A stretch of 44,658 nt of DNA from Solirubrobacterales bacterium (GCA_019240115.1 JAFAYV010000036.1:1-44658), one strand, 5' to 3'; shown: positions 1 through 9,380, numbered from the stretch's first letter. Numbers and translations: made by a program. The notes: generated by a model not told the origin, from the letters alone.

Positions 1-59
1 TGGATGCGATTGCGTACGCGTCCTCAGCGAGCAGGTGAGTCGCTGCGCGCCGTCGCGGT

Positions 60-107
60 ACTTCCGCTCGGATCGCGGGCATCCAAGCCCGCGCCCCGAG
101 CGGAAGT
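60..107. repeat. long hairpin (21-bp inverted repeat)
   Basis: The arms 60-80 and 87-107 pair over 21 bp with two adjacent non-canonical positions, around a 6-nt loop (ATCCAA). No T tract follows on either strand. It lies about 100 bp beyond the stop codon of the minus-strand regulator at 206, so it could end that transcript. It could equally be a structural site of the element. Confidence 0.5.
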
Positions 108-205
108 CTTTGGGACCTCCGGACGGAGCGGGTCGCTCGGAGGATCATCTTCCCGTTCTTGTCGCTCGTCGTGGTGTCTCGGGACCGTCGACAGCATCGA
201 CGGGG

Positions 206-445
206 TTAGCTCGAGACACGGCGCCGCGGCCGCGTACGGCCGGCAGCTTTCAGCTGGAACGCCCAGCGCTCCATCTCGGGACGGAGCCAAAGCATGCAGC
301 GACCGCGACCGAGATTGACGACGGGGCGCGGCATGTCCGCGTAGCGGTGCTGGTAGACGCTGACGGTGTTGGGCGCCGAGAGCCCGAGGACTTCGGCGAC
401 GCCACGGGCATCGATCAGGTCTTCGGTGGCGACGAGAGGAGTCAC
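206..445 (-). CDS. AlpA/MerR-like helix-turn-helix protein
   Basis: A small (79 aa) DNA-binding protein. A winged-helix core such as LIDARGVAEVLGLS, followed by a short recognition segment and RPVVNLGRGRCMLW, matches the AlpA/excisionase-like HTH family used by integrative elements to control excision or transcription. I chose the GTG at 445 because the fold begins right after it; an ATG further upstream would add about 60 residues that run through the promoter region. A TATAAT hexamer (494-499) and an inverted repeat (460-480) lie upstream. It is divergent from the excisionase-like gene at 576. The exact regulatory role is inferred from the family and position. Confidence 0.7.
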   Translation of the reverse strand: MTPLVATEDLIDARGVAEVLGLSAPNTVSVYQHRYADMPRPVVNLGRGRCMLWLRPEMERWAFQLKAAGRTRPRRRVSS

Positions 446-459
446 GCTCGTGAGTGTGT

Positions 460-480
460 CGGACGGTGCGGATCCGTCCG
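460..480. promoter_or_regulatory. inverted repeat, possible operator
   Basis: CGGACGG (460-466) and CCGTCCG (474-480) form a perfect 7-bp inverted repeat with a 7-nt spacer, between the -10 element at 494-499 and the GTG start at 445. A site for an autoregulating HTH protein is a reasonable guess. It could also be a hairpin in the leader. Confidence 0.35.
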
Positions 481-493
481 GCGCATGATCTAG

Positions 494-499
494 ATTATA
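494..499 (-). promoter_or_regulatory. -10 element of the AlpA-like gene
   Basis: The minus strand reads TATAAT, a perfect -10 hexamer, in an AT-rich patch of otherwise GC-rich DNA. It would start transcription near 487 and leave a leader of about 40 nt before the GTG at 445. No good -35 box is visible at 17-18 bp. Confidence 0.5.
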
Positions 500-517
500 A
501 GCATCAACAAGCAAGAC

Positions 518-548
518 GGCCCCGGCAGTGTTGCAGCACCCCGGGGCC
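518..548 (+). terminator. hairpin in the leader of the excisionase-like gene
   Basis: GGCCCCGG (518-525) pairs perfectly with CCGGGGCC (541-548) around a 15-nt loop, 27 nt upstream of the ATG at 576. No T run follows. It could act as an attenuator or simply shield the operon from upstream transcription. Confidence 0.35.
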
Positions 549-575
549 TGGCCGGAACCGACTGGAGGTCCCGAC

Positions 576-776
576 ATGCAGAAGAGTATGCCGTCGCCGC
601 TCGACGAACTCGCGGGCAAGGCGACGATCACGATTGAGCAGGCCGCTCGGATCCTCGGCCTCGGGCGGACTGCCGCCTATGACGCCGCCCGGCGCGGAGA
701 GCTGCCGACCCGCCGCCTCGGGCGCCGACTGCTCGTGCCCGTGCCGGCGCTGCTCGAGTGGCTGGGAGCGGCGTGA
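576..776 (+). CDS. excisionase-family DNA-binding protein
   Basis: A 66-aa protein with one helix-turn-helix of the excisionase/MerR type: ITIEQAARILGLGRTAAYD, then ARRGELPTRRLGRRLLVP, the usual pattern in which a tyrosine-glycine or arginine-glycine turn leads into a wing. Such proteins bend DNA at attachment sites and push a tyrosine integrase towards excision. The ATG at 576 has a GGAGG at 564-568, seven bases upstream, which decides the start over an earlier ATG at 528. Its TGA shares an A with the integrase ATG (ATGA overlap), so the two are translationally coupled. Confidence 0.82.
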   Translation: MQKSMPSPLDELAGKATITIEQAARILGLGRTAAYDAARRGELPTRRLGRRLLVPVPALLEWLGAA

Positions 777-1956
777 TGCAGGGCCACATCCACAAGCGGG
801 TACGCACCGATCGGCACGGTAAGAAAACCGTCCGCTGGTACGTCGTCCTGAACCTCGGGTTCGATCACGAAGGTCGGCGCCGGCAGAAGTGGCACGGCGG
901 CTTCCGCACGAGGCGGGAGGCCGAGGCGGCCCGAGCCAAGCTCGTCACGGACCTGAACACCGGCTCGTACGTCCTCCCCGGACGGATGACGCTCGGCGAG
1001 TGGGTCCGGCACAGTTGGCTCCCGATGACCGAGCAGCGCGTCAAGCCGACTACATTCTACTCCTACAAGCGGAACCTAGAGCTCCACGTCGTCCCGGCGC
1101 TCGGGGCGAAGCTACTGCAGCAGCTGACACCTCCGATGCTCAACGGCCTGTACGCCAGCCTCGCGACGGGGTCCGAAAGCCGGAAGCCGCTGAGCGCCAA
1201 GACGATCAGCTATATCCACGCCACGGTCCATAAGGTCCTCGCCGACGCGGTGGATACCGGACTGCTGGGCAGGAATGCCGCCGCGGGGGCCAAACCGCCG
1301 CGCCCGAGTCGCCGAACGACCGGCTGGATCAACGCGTGGGAGCCAGAAGAGCTTGCTCGGTTTCTGGAGTTCGTTCAGGACACCCGGCTGGCGCCGATCT
1401 GGCGTCTCTCGGCCATGACCGGGATGCGGCGGGGCGAGATCCTCGGGCTGCGGTGGCAGGACGTCGACCTCGACCGCGCCCGGCTGTCGGTCCGCCAGGC
1501 GCTCGTCGCCGTCGGATACGAGGTCGTCCACTCGACGCCGAAGAGCCACAGCGCCCGGGTCATCGACCTCGATGCCGAGACCGTCGCGCAGCTGCGGGCG
1601 CACCGAGCTCGACAGGACGGCGAGCGACGCGAGTGGGGCGCCGACTACGAAGACCAGGACCTCGTCGTGGCCAAGGAGAACGGCGAGCCGATCCATCCGC
1701 ACACGTTCAGCCAGTCCTTCGAGCGGCTGATCGAGAAGGCCGCGCTGCGGACGATCCGGCTTCACGATCTGAGGCATTCGCACGCGACGCTGGCGCTCAA
1801 GGCGGCGTCCCGGTCAAGGTGATCAGCGAGCGGCTCGGGCACGAGTCGCCGGCGTTCACGCTCAAGCAGTACGCCCACGTCATCCCGGGCATGCAGGCCG
1901 AGGCGGCCGCGCAGGTCGCGGCGCTCATCGACCCGAGCCGTCCGCCGGACGTTTGA
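776..1956 (+). pseudogene. tyrosine site-specific integrase, frameshifted
   Basis: Phage-type integrase of about 390 aa. The first frame (776-1822) carries the N-terminal AP2-like/SAM-like part, the first catalytic Arg in GMRRGEILGLRW and the HxxR box HDLRHSHATL. The frame then ends with ASRSR-stop. The following frame continues the same protein with VPVKVISERLGHES and the Tyr in TLKQYAHV. Comparing the two frames suggests one G is missing near 1804-1806 (AAGGCGGCGTCC where AAGGCGGGCGTCC would keep frame). As written, the product lacks the second His box and the nucleophilic Tyr and should be inactive. A sequencing error is possible. It ends 81 bp before the tRNA-fMet fragment, where an integrase normally sits. 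Confidence 0.85.
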
Positions 1957-1984
1957 CATCCGTTTGACAACCCGCCGGAATGAC

Positions 1985-2009
1985 AAGAGCCCTGAATCTC
2001 GGGGCTCTT
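1985..2009. terminator. bidirectional terminator beside the left tRNA fragment
   Basis: AAGAGCCC (1985-1992) pairs with GGGCTCTT (2002-2009) over 8 bp with a 9-nt loop. It ends the integrase transcript on the plus strand. On the minus strand it lies just after the tRNA-fMet 3' end, where the tRNA terminator is found at the other copies. Confidence 0.65.
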
Positions 2010-2037
2010 CGTTAGCGGATATTTCCAGCGGTTTATT

Positions 2038-3260
<1,223 letters not shown>

Positions 3261-3281
3261 GCGTCGGATGATACCGCCTAC

Positions 3282-3299
3282 TGCTTGCTGCAAGCAAGC
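3282..3299. repeat. short inverted repeat upstream of the ATPase
   Basis: TGCTTG and CAAGCA face each other around a CTG spacer, followed by a further AGCAAG. It covers the TTG alternative start of the ATPase gene. It may be an operator; the case is weak. Confidence 0.25.
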
Positions 3300-3408
3300 A
3301 AGTCCGTATGCTCACGGCATGCAATTTCGTATACTCGCCGCAGGCGCGACTTCACCGTACGAGAGACGATCGTGCTGTCGCGCGAGGAAGGCCGGCCTGC
3401 GGGCGCCC

Positions 3409-6069
3409 TCATCCTCGGCCCGTTACCGATTCCTGGGCCCAGCCGGTGCCGTGCGCGCCGGCTGTCGCCGCCGCGGTGATGACGGTGGTTCCGGTCGGGG
3501 TCGGGATCGTGGCCGAGTACTCGCCGTGCGAGTCGGCGACGGTCGCAACTACGGTGCTGGTGTTGGCCGGAGATCCGGGCTGACCGGCGGCGACGTCGAT
3601 CCGGGCCCCCGGCGTCGTCCGCCCGGTCACGATCGAGTCAGCTCCGGTCACGGTCGCGCCATCGGCCGGCGAGTCGATCGTCACCGGCACGTCGGCCGGG
3701 GCCGCCGGATCGAGGTATCGGGCGTGGGTGATCTCGGGCTGGTCGATCAGCGTGCCAGCCTGGAGGTCGAGCACGAGCCTCAGGTACTCCGCCTGGCCCC
3801 AGATCAGCGGGGCGGCGGAGCCGGCGGCCTGACCGTTGGTGAAGCCGATCGAGGCGGTGGTGGGGTCCGCGCCGAACGGCGACGCCGGCGTGTCGGGGTC
3901 CTCCCACACCTGCTCGGGCACGTATCCCAGGCCCCACGTCATCCGCTGGAAATCGACCGCCAGGCCGGCGGCGGTGGCCGGGTCGCCGGACTGCAGGTCC
4001 TGCTCGGCGCGCTCGCCGGTGAGCAGGGGCCAGAGGTGACCGGAGCCGACCGAGTGGGTGAACCACGGCTGGCCGGTGGGTGAGCAGGTGGTCGGATCGG
4101 GGACGTAGCAGTCTCCGTAGCCGTCGGTGGCGCCATCGGCCTTGATTCCGTAGCGGTGCCAGCCGGGACCCGACGCGGTCTGGCTCTCCAGTACCGAGTC
4201 GACGACGCGCAGCGAAGCCTGCACGTCGGGGTCGCGCGCCGAAAGCTCGCCCATCCGTGTCAGCTCCAGGAAACCGGCGTCGATGATCGAGCGCTGGTCG
4301 ACATCGCTGAGGCTGCCGTTGCCCAGGTCGTAGGTCTGCGCCGTGTTGGGGTCGCCGTCGACCGACTCACGGATGAAGTACCGGGGCCCGTCGGGACCGG
4401 TTGTGGTCACCGTCCAGCGTTCGACGTTGCGCTGGTAGTCGTCGGCGGTGGCGAGGTACAGATCGGCGCGCGCGGTGTCGCCGGCCGCGGCGGCCAGCTT
4501 GCCCGCCGCGACCAGGCCGGCGATCTCCGACGCGATCGTCGCCGGTGAGAACCCGGGATGCTCCTCCCAGCGCTCGGCGCCGGTGCTCGGGCCGTGGTCC
4601 ACGATGTAGTCCGCCGCCGGGCGGATGTGGTCCTGGTAGAAGGACACGTTGCCGGCCAGGCCGGCCTGCCACGCCATCAGCAGCGGGTAGGCGACCTCAT
4701 CGATCTCTGACAGCCCGAACGTGTCGGGGGCGACCGAGCCGTCGAGCTCGGAGTCGCGCGGGAAGCTCCCGTCAGGCTGCTGGACGCGGTCGAATAGGAA
4801 CAGCGTCATGTCCCGGGCGCTGGTGGTGTCGCCGTCGGCGAGCAGCCCGGTGAAGGTCTCGTAGCTGTCGCGGGCGAACACCTCCCGATAGGTCCAGCCG
4901 GCATGCGTGGTGGCGGCCGGCACCGACTGGCCCCACGGGTCGGTCGGCGAGGCCACGAACGCGCCGACGTTCGTCTTGTCCTCAGCGGCCTTGATGACGT
5001 TGGCCGACACCCAGTAGGTGCGCTGCAGCGCGGCATCCTGGGCATCGGTGAGCCCGACCAGGCCCCGCGGTGGCGGGCGCAGAGCGGCGTCGTAGCCGTG
5101 CCAGCCGGCCAGGTACTGCGCCAGTGTCCGCGCAAACGGCTGGGCGGCGCTGCCTCGGGCGGCGGCGATCGCCCCGGCGGCGTCCGGCGCGAATCCCAGC
5201 GCCAGCGTGAACGACCGGCCCGGCGTCATGTTGACTCGGGCGGTCTGCACGACGTTCCCGTCGGTCGCCGAGCGGTATTCGTCGATGAGTTGGTGATGGG
5301 CGTCGAGCTGGCTCAGGCCGTCGCTCGCGCTACCGACAAACCCGCTGGACTCCGCTTGGAAGGGATGATTGGCCACCAGCGCGCCGACGACCTGCGCCGA
5401 GAACGGACCGGTCGGAGCGGTGGTGTCAGAGGAGACCAGAGCCGTCGTCGCCGGATCGATGGTGGCGTCATTGGGCCCGCCGTTGGCAGGCCCGCCCCCG
5501 CCCGTGTTATCGATGGTGGCGTCATAGCGGACGTAAACCTTGAGGTTGCGGACCGAGCGCGCGTCGGCGCCCATCGGCACCAGCGTCGTGTGGATGACGA
5601 CGCTGTCGCGCGCCGGATCGGTGACGTAGTCGCTGATCAGACGAAAGCCGTGGGCGTGGTCGGTGCTCGTCACCCGGCAGACCATGCCGCTGGGATCCGG
5701 CGAGCTGACTGAGTACGTCATGTTTCGCTGCTGCAGGTCAGCGAACGTGCGCCCGTCGGTGACGATGTACTGAACGGTGCTCACGTTGGTGTTCTCGATC
5801 GTCGGGGTGAACACGTCGGACAGCACGCCGTCGGCAACCGTGAACCACACCTTCGACGTCGTGTTGCGCGCCGTGCCGAAGCAGTCCTTGCGCGCCGTGT
5901 CCAAGTAGGACGGGGCGCCCGGCCCACCGGGAGCCTGGCCTGAGGGCGTAGCGGCTGCAGGGGCGGCCACCCCCAGCGCCGTCGGCGTGAAGCCCAGGAG
6001 CACGACGCACGTGGCCGCGCCCATCAGCCAGCGCCAGAGCGCCCCGAACTCGCTCGTCCGTGTCGACAT
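3409..6069 (-). CDS. secreted GH15 glucoamylase/glucodextranase
   Basis: An 886-aa exported glycosidase that would release glucose from the ends of alpha-glucans such as starch oligomers or dextran. Residues 1-40 are a signal peptide with a hydrophobic core (GAATCVVLLGFTPTALG). A glucodextranase N-domain follows (VWFTVADGVLSDVF, TIENTNVSTVQYIVTDG). The GH15 alpha/alpha-barrel carries the acid-bearing motif GLSEIDEVAYPLLMAW and, further on, the base-bearing SGHLWPLLTGERAEQD. The C-terminus is an Ig-like domain (IDSPADGATVTGADS). The ATG at 6069 has a strong GGAGGAGG eight bases before it; an upstream in-frame start would lack any ribosome site. Which glucan is used cannot be told. It sits inside the island as likely metabolic cargo. 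Confidence 0.88.
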   Translation of the reverse strand: MSTRTSEFGALWRWLMGAATCVVLLGFTPTALGVAAPAAATPSGQAPGGPGAPSYLDTARKDCFGTARNTTSKVWFTVADGVLSDVFTPTIENTNVSTVQYIVTDGRTFADLQQRNMTYSVSSPDPSGMVCRVTSTDHAHGFRLISDYVTDPARDSVVIHTTLVPMGADARSVRNLKVYVRYDATIDNTGGGGPANGGPNDATIDPATTALVSSDTTAPTGPFSAQVVGALVANHPFQAESSGFVGSASDGLSQLDAHHQLIDEYRSATDGNVVQTARVNMTPGRSFTLALGFAPDAAGAIAAARGSAAQPFARTLAQYLAGWHGYDAALRPPPRGLVGLTDAQDAALQRTYWVSANVIKAAEDKTNVGAFVASPTDPWGQSVPAATTHAGWTYREVFARDSYETFTGLLADGDTTSARDMTLFLFDRVQQPDGSFPRDSELDGSVAPDTFGLSEIDEVAYPLLMAWQAGLAGNVSFYQDHIRPAADYIVDHGPSTGAERWEEHPGFSPATIASEIAGLVAAGKLAAAAGDTARADLYLATADDYQRNVERWTVTTTGPDGPRYFIRESVDGDPNTAQTYDLGNGSLSDVDQRSIIDAGFLELTRMGELSARDPDVQASLRVVDSVLESQTASGPGWHRYGIKADGATDGYGDCYVPDPTTCSPTGQPWFTHSVGSGHLWPLLTGERAEQDLQSGDPATAAGLAVDFQRMTWGLGYVPEQVWEDPDTPASPFGADPTTASIGFTNGQAAGSAAPLIWGQAEYLRLVLDLQAGTLIDQPEITHARYLDPAAPADVPVTIDSPADGATVTGADSIVTGRTTPGARIDVAAGQPGSPANTSTVVATVADSHGEYSATIPTPTGTTVITAAATAGAHGTGWAQESVTGRG

Positions 6070-6568
6070 GACTCCTCCTCCCGACGGTATCCAGTGACGC
6101 CAGTAGAGATACCCCTGCCTCTCCGCCAGGCAAACCGCTGCCGTGCACGCCGGCTGCAACCCATATCCGGGATGGTCAACGACGAACCCGGGATAAGGGC
6201 GCCACGACGTGCCGGTACTCGGGACGGCTTCGGCCGGTCGATGCCGGCAAGCACGTCGCTGGCGGTCGAGTCGCGATCGAATCCGCTGCCGATCGGATGC
6301 TGAACGGTGGTCGCGAGATCCCCTTCATGGTCAGTCACGTTCGGGATCCATCGTTTCTCGGGGCGCATGGCGACGGAAGCACCGGTCCACGACCGCGAGC
6401 GACAGAGCTTGCCTCTCCCTCTGAATACGGGCGTCGAGTATCGCGAGATCGCCGGAAAGGTCGCCGCCGCGCTGCCGACCAGACGAATCCCCGAGCCACT
6501 TCGTCAAACGCAGTCATCGAACAAAGAAGTCTCCGCTTTCGCGGAGGCCTCGATTTTCAGCCGATTTG
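6070..6568. other. gene-free stretch upstream of the GH15 gene
   Basis: About 500 bp without a convincing gene. It must hold the GH15 promoter. An imperfect inverted repeat TATCCGGG (6164-6171) / CCCGGGATA (6187-6195) could be an operator. Short open frames across it have no ribosome site and run into the decayed tRNA fragment. Confidence 0.4.
6531..6546. terminator. hairpin terminator beside the middle tRNA fragment
   Basis: CTCCGC and GCGGAG pair perfectly around a TTTC loop. Read on the minus strand it is followed by ACTTCTTTG and lies downstream of the tRNA fragment at 6569, the place a tRNA terminator would have. Confidence 0.55.
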
Positions 6569-6612
6569 GAGTAGCGGGGGCGCGAACCCGCGATCTTCGG
6601 GTTATGAGCCGA
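6569..6612 (-). repeat. attachment-site copy, decayed: 3' part of tRNA-fMet (copy 2)
   Basis: It matches the tRNA-fMet 3' half but lacks five bases of the T arm (GGATT), has one C-to-T change and one missing C in the anticodon stem. The match continues a few bases past the 50-bp core (CGAGC), so it derives from the tRNA itself. It cannot fold as a T arm and is probably an old att scar. Confidence 0.75.
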
Positions 6613-6632
6613 CGAGCCGAGACAAGCCGTCG

Positions 6633-7016
6633 CTAAGCGGGCGCGAGCACGGTGATCCCGTGGTGACGGGCTCCGCGCGCGAGGCGTGCGTCGTATGTCA
6701 TCAGCGCGTCGAGTCGCTGCACGGAGAACAGCCGGAGCGCAGTTGCGAGATGGATGGCGTCGAGCGTTGCGATGGACGCGGGAGGGATGGTTTCGGCCGT
6801 GGCGAGAACAGCGTCGTCCGGAGGCAGCAGCGCAACTCCGCGGAGCAGGCGGTCGGCGTCGGCGAGCAGACCTTCATGCATTGCAAGACGACGGAGTTCT
6901 ATGCGGAGAAGCCAGCTCGCGACTCGCTGCTGAAATCCCCCCAGCCAGTTGAGCACGGCCGTTGCATCCGGCTCGCCGAGAAGGACGCGGCCCAGAGCGC
7001 TCGTGTCGAGATACAC
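6633..7016 (-). CDS. PIN-domain toxin (VapC-like ribonuclease)
   Basis: A protein of 127 aa with the PIN nuclease fold. The acidic set is present: the Asp of YLDTSALGRV at the N-terminus, a Glu in RIELRRLA, and Asp in ATLDAIHLATAL near residue 98. These residues bind the metal in VapC toxins, which cleave RNA and stop translation. It lies just after the Phd-type antitoxin gene on the same strand. The GTG at 7016 gives the usual VapC start one residue before YLD; a TTG at 7025 would add three residues and leave a 5-nt gap to the antitoxin stop. Its stop codon is 20 bp from the decayed tRNA fragment. Confidence 0.85.
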   Translation of the reverse strand: MYLDTSALGRVLLGEPDATAVLNWLGGFQQRVASWLLRIELRRLAMHEGLLADADRLLRGVALLPPDDAVLATAETIPPASIATLDAIHLATALRLFSVQRLDALMTYDARLARGARHHGITVLAPA

Positions 7017-7029
7017 CGTCGCCAAGAGC

Positions 7030-7311
7030 TCAGCTTGCGCGATTCGCTCGCGTCTCCTCGAGCAGAGCGTCAGTCGTTCCCGCGGGCCGGCATGGTGACG
7101 TGATCTGCTTGACGATGTTCTCGAGAGGCTCCAAGGGCACAGTCGCTCCAAACTGCGCAGCGAGTTCCACGTACGCATCCGCGCCGGCGGGCACAAGTCG
7201 CGCGACCGCGCGCCCTCGCTCGGTGACCACGAGGTCCTCTCCCTCCTTCACGCGCTCCAGGTAACGGCTGAGGTTCTGCCTGAGCTCTCGGACGCCAACT
7301 GTGTCAGACAT
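7030..7311 (-). CDS. Phd/YefM-family antitoxin
   Basis: A 93-aa antitoxin that should bind and neutralise the PIN toxin encoded downstream. The N-terminal DNA-binding half (GVRELRQNLSRYLERVKEGE, then VVTERGRAVARLVP) is a clear Phd/YefM pattern. The C-terminal 40 residues would wrap the toxin. The ATG at 7311 is the only sensible start. No ribosome site precedes it; a TACAGT hexamer ends 10 bases upstream and a perfect palindrome covers the start codon, so the messenger is probably nearly leaderless and autoregulated. Confidence 0.88.
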   Translation of the reverse strand: MSDTVGVRELRQNLSRYLERVKEGEDLVVTERGRAVARLVPAGADAYVELAAQFGATVPLEPLENIVKQITSPCRPAGTTDALLEETRANRAS

Positions 7312-7332
7312 GTGCTACGCACTGTAGCACAT
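7310..7332. promoter_or_regulatory. palindromic operator and -10 element of the TA operon
   Basis: ATGTGCTAC (7310-7318) and GTAGCACAT (7324-7332) are perfect 9-bp inverted arms around a 5-nt centre. The minus strand reads TACAGT at 7326-7321, a good -10, so the palindrome overlaps both promoter and start codon. Phd-type antitoxins bind such sites to repress their own operon. Binding by this protein is inference. Confidence 0.7.
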
Positions 7333-7719
7333 AAGGCCGTGCGTGCGCGTACTTCTGTATCGCTCAGCGGTACCGGGTGCGATGACCAATCGCCCATCCG
7401 TCCTCACGTCAAGCACCAGCTCTACAGCGTCGCGTCGACTCGGGCGCATTGCGCGCCAATCTTGGCGCGGATTCGCGGAACACCGCGCCCGTTGGTCCGT
7501 TCAGCATGGCCAGGCCCACCCGAGGGCGTGTCCGGCGGCTCAGTCCAGATCGAGCGGGCTCTCGGGACCCCGAGAGCGAGGCTGTGTCGACAGCAGCGAG
7601 CGAGCTCGTGGACGGCCGGCGGCAGCGGCGTTCGAGAACGAACGGTGCGCGCTTGGCGGAAACACCGCGAGCGGTCCCGCCCTTGCCTGTCATGGGCCGC
7701 GTAGTCTTGGTACGAGCTC
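7333..7719. other. gene-free stretch between the TA pair and the LLM gene
   Basis: About 390 bp in which I see no convincing gene. Open frames exist on both strands but encode low-complexity Arg/Ala/Ser-rich peptides without family features. A hairpin GCTCTCGG / CCGAGAGC with a 4-nt loop lies at 7558-7577. The promoter of the LLM gene is presumably near the right end. Confidence 0.4.
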
Positions 7720-8634
7720 ATGCGATGTGCGATCTCGATTCCCCAGTACGCCCACGGCAGCCGGTTCGACGGCGACGCGTTTCGGGCGCATCTGCGTCGC
7801 GTCGAGGAGCTCGGACTATTCGAGAGCGCGTGGACGCAGGAGCAGGTGATCGGCGCGGCCGACAGCCTCGCGCCGTTGCAGACGCTGGCCTACGCGGCGG
7901 CGTGCACCGACCGGCTGCGGCTGGCGTGTGCGGTGTTCGTGCTCCCGCTCCACAACCCGCTGCACCTGGCCAAGGCGATCACCTCGCTCGACTGCCTCAG
8001 CCAGGGCCGCGTCGAACTGGGGGTCGCGACCGGCGGCCGGGGGAGACCGTTCGAGGCTTTCGGCGTCGACCCCGATAGGCCCGTCGCCCGCTTCAACGAA
8101 GCGCTGGCGCTGATGAAGGCGTGCTGGACGGAGCCGGCGATCACGTTCGAGGGACGCTGGTGGAAGCTGCGAGGAGCAACGATGGAGCCCAAGCCCGTGC
8201 AGCGACCCCACCCGCCGGTCTGGTTCGGCGGCAGCGCACCGGCGGGCATGCGACGGGCGGTCCGGCACGGAGACGGGTTCATGGGCGCCGGCTCACAGAC
8301 GACCCCGCAGTTCGCCGACCAGGTCAAGGTGGTACGGCAAGCGCTCGCCGATCACGACCGCGACCCCGACACGTTCAGGATCGGCAAGCGCGTCTACGTC
8401 CACGTGGACGATGACACCGCACGCGGGCGTCAACGACTGGAGGACGCGCTTACCCGCCACTACGGTCGCGGCGGCTGGTCCGATCACATCCTCGCCGGCC
8501 CCGCGGAGGAGTGCGCCGCCGGCGTCCGCGCGGTGATCGACGCCGGCGCCGAGCTCATCCTGCTCAACCCGCTCATCGACGACGCCGAGCAGCTCGAGCG
8601 ACTCTCGGACGAGGTGATCCCGGCGCTGAGCTGA
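7720..8634 (+). CDS. LLM-class (F420/FMN-dependent) oxidoreductase
   Basis: A 304-aa TIM-barrel flavoenzyme of the luciferase-like monooxygenase family. Family features include the N-terminal ISIPQYAHG strand, the segment VFVLPLHNPLHLAKAITSLD, the loop SQGRVELGVATGGR and the late PVWFGGSAPAGMRRA. In actinobacteria most such proteins use coenzyme F420 to reduce or oxidise small molecules; the substrate cannot be told. The ATG at 7720 begins directly at the conserved strand. It faces the Mug gene tail to tail and lies within the tRNA-fMet island. Confidence 0.85.
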   Translation: MRCAISIPQYAHGSRFDGDAFRAHLRRVEELGLFESAWTQEQVIGAADSLAPLQTLAYAAACTDRLRLACAVFVLPLHNPLHLAKAITSLDCLSQGRVELGVATGGRGRPFEAFGVDPDRPVARFNEALALMKACWTEPAITFEGRWWKLRGATMEPKPVQRPHPPVWFGGSAPAGMRRAVRHGDGFMGAGSQTTPQFADQVKVVRQALADHDRDPDTFRIGKRVYVHVDDDTARGRQRLEDALTRHYGRGGWSDHILAGPAEECAAGVRAVIDAGAELILLNPLIDDAEQLERLSDEVIPALS

Positions 8635-8661
8635 CCCGACGCGGCGTCAACCGTCGATGAC

Positions 8662-8676
8662 GCCCGCCTCGCGGGC
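8662..8676. terminator. hairpin between convergent LLM and Mug genes
   Basis: GCCCGC and GCGGGC pair around CTC in the 52-bp gap between the two stop codons. A terminator for either strand is plausible. There is no T tract. Confidence 0.4.
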
Positions 8677-8686
8677 CGGCGCCGCA

Positions 8687-9235
8687 TTAAGCGGCGGCAA
8701 GCGTCGAGGTCGTCTCGTGGGCGTTGAGCCCGCTCGGGTTCGGGACCACCCAGAGCGCGGCGCCCGACCAACGGGCGGCGCAGTCGCCGGCTTGTGACTG
8801 GCGACCGAGAGTCGCGCGGCGCTCACCGAACGCCAGGCGGTAGGCGGTGATGCCGGCGATCGCCACCACCGCCGGCCGGTGTTCGGCGACGACCTCCAGC
8901 AGCCCCTCGCCGCCCTCGCGCAGTTCCGCGCGCGAGAGCTCGGAGGCCCGGGCGCTCGCTCGCCGCACGAGGTTCGTGATCCCGATCCCCCGCGACCTCA
9001 GATGGGCATGGTCCTCGTCACTCATCCCCTCGGCGGGGCTGATCGTGCGGTCGATGATCCCCGCCCGGAGAAGAGCCGGATAGAAGCGGTTGGCCGGGTG
9101 AGCGAAATGGGTCTGCACCGCCGCCGTCCAGAGGCCGGGGTTGATCCCAACGAACAACAGCTTCAGCTCCGGCCCGATGAGGTCCTCGACCTCCCGGCCC
9201 CGAAACCTCTCGAGCTCGGCACACGTGAACCCCAC
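8687..9235 (-). CDS. mug: G/U(T) mismatch-specific uracil-DNA glycosylase
   Basis: A protein of 182 aa of uracil-DNA glycosylase family 2, which removes uracil (and thymine or ethenocytosine) from mismatches with guanine to start base-excision repair. Both active-site blocks are visible: FVGINPGLWTAA (GINPG, residues 30-34) with HPANRFYPALLRAG after it, and NPSGLNAH near the C-terminus. The GTG at 9235 leads straight into GFTCAELERFRG, the usual start of actinobacterial members; an ATG at 9346 would add 37 residues unlike the family. It is the gene nearest the tRNA-fMet end of the island. Confidence 0.85.
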   Translation of the reverse strand: MGFTCAELERFRGREVEDLIGPELKLLFVGINPGLWTAAVQTHFAHPANRFYPALLRAGIIDRTISPAEGMSDEDHAHLRSRGIGITNLVRRASARASELSRAELREGGEGLLEVVAEHRPAVVAIAGITAYRLAFGERRATLGRQSQAGDCAARWSGAALWVVPNPSGLNAHETTSTLAAA

Positions 9236-9380
9236 GCTCAGGATCTTCCCGAACCGACCGTCCTGCCTCTGCGGCGCTGGGAGCGAACGTCGGCCAGACT
9301 CGGAGCGGGACGCGTCCGGCGCTCCTCCTTCCACACGCGGCACCATCACCCTGCGGTTCTGCGGGGTCAAACGCCGCCAA

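Noticed and set aside
6307-6636. possible small protein through the decayed tRNA fragment
   Set aside because: The end (ARTRDLRVMS-like) is the usual false translation of a tRNA-Met fragment; no ribosome site or family match.
7409-7693. 94-codon minus-strand frame between the TA pair and LLM gene
   Set aside because: Arg/Ser/Ala-rich without recognisable fold, no ribosome site, overlapping frames equally open on the other strand.
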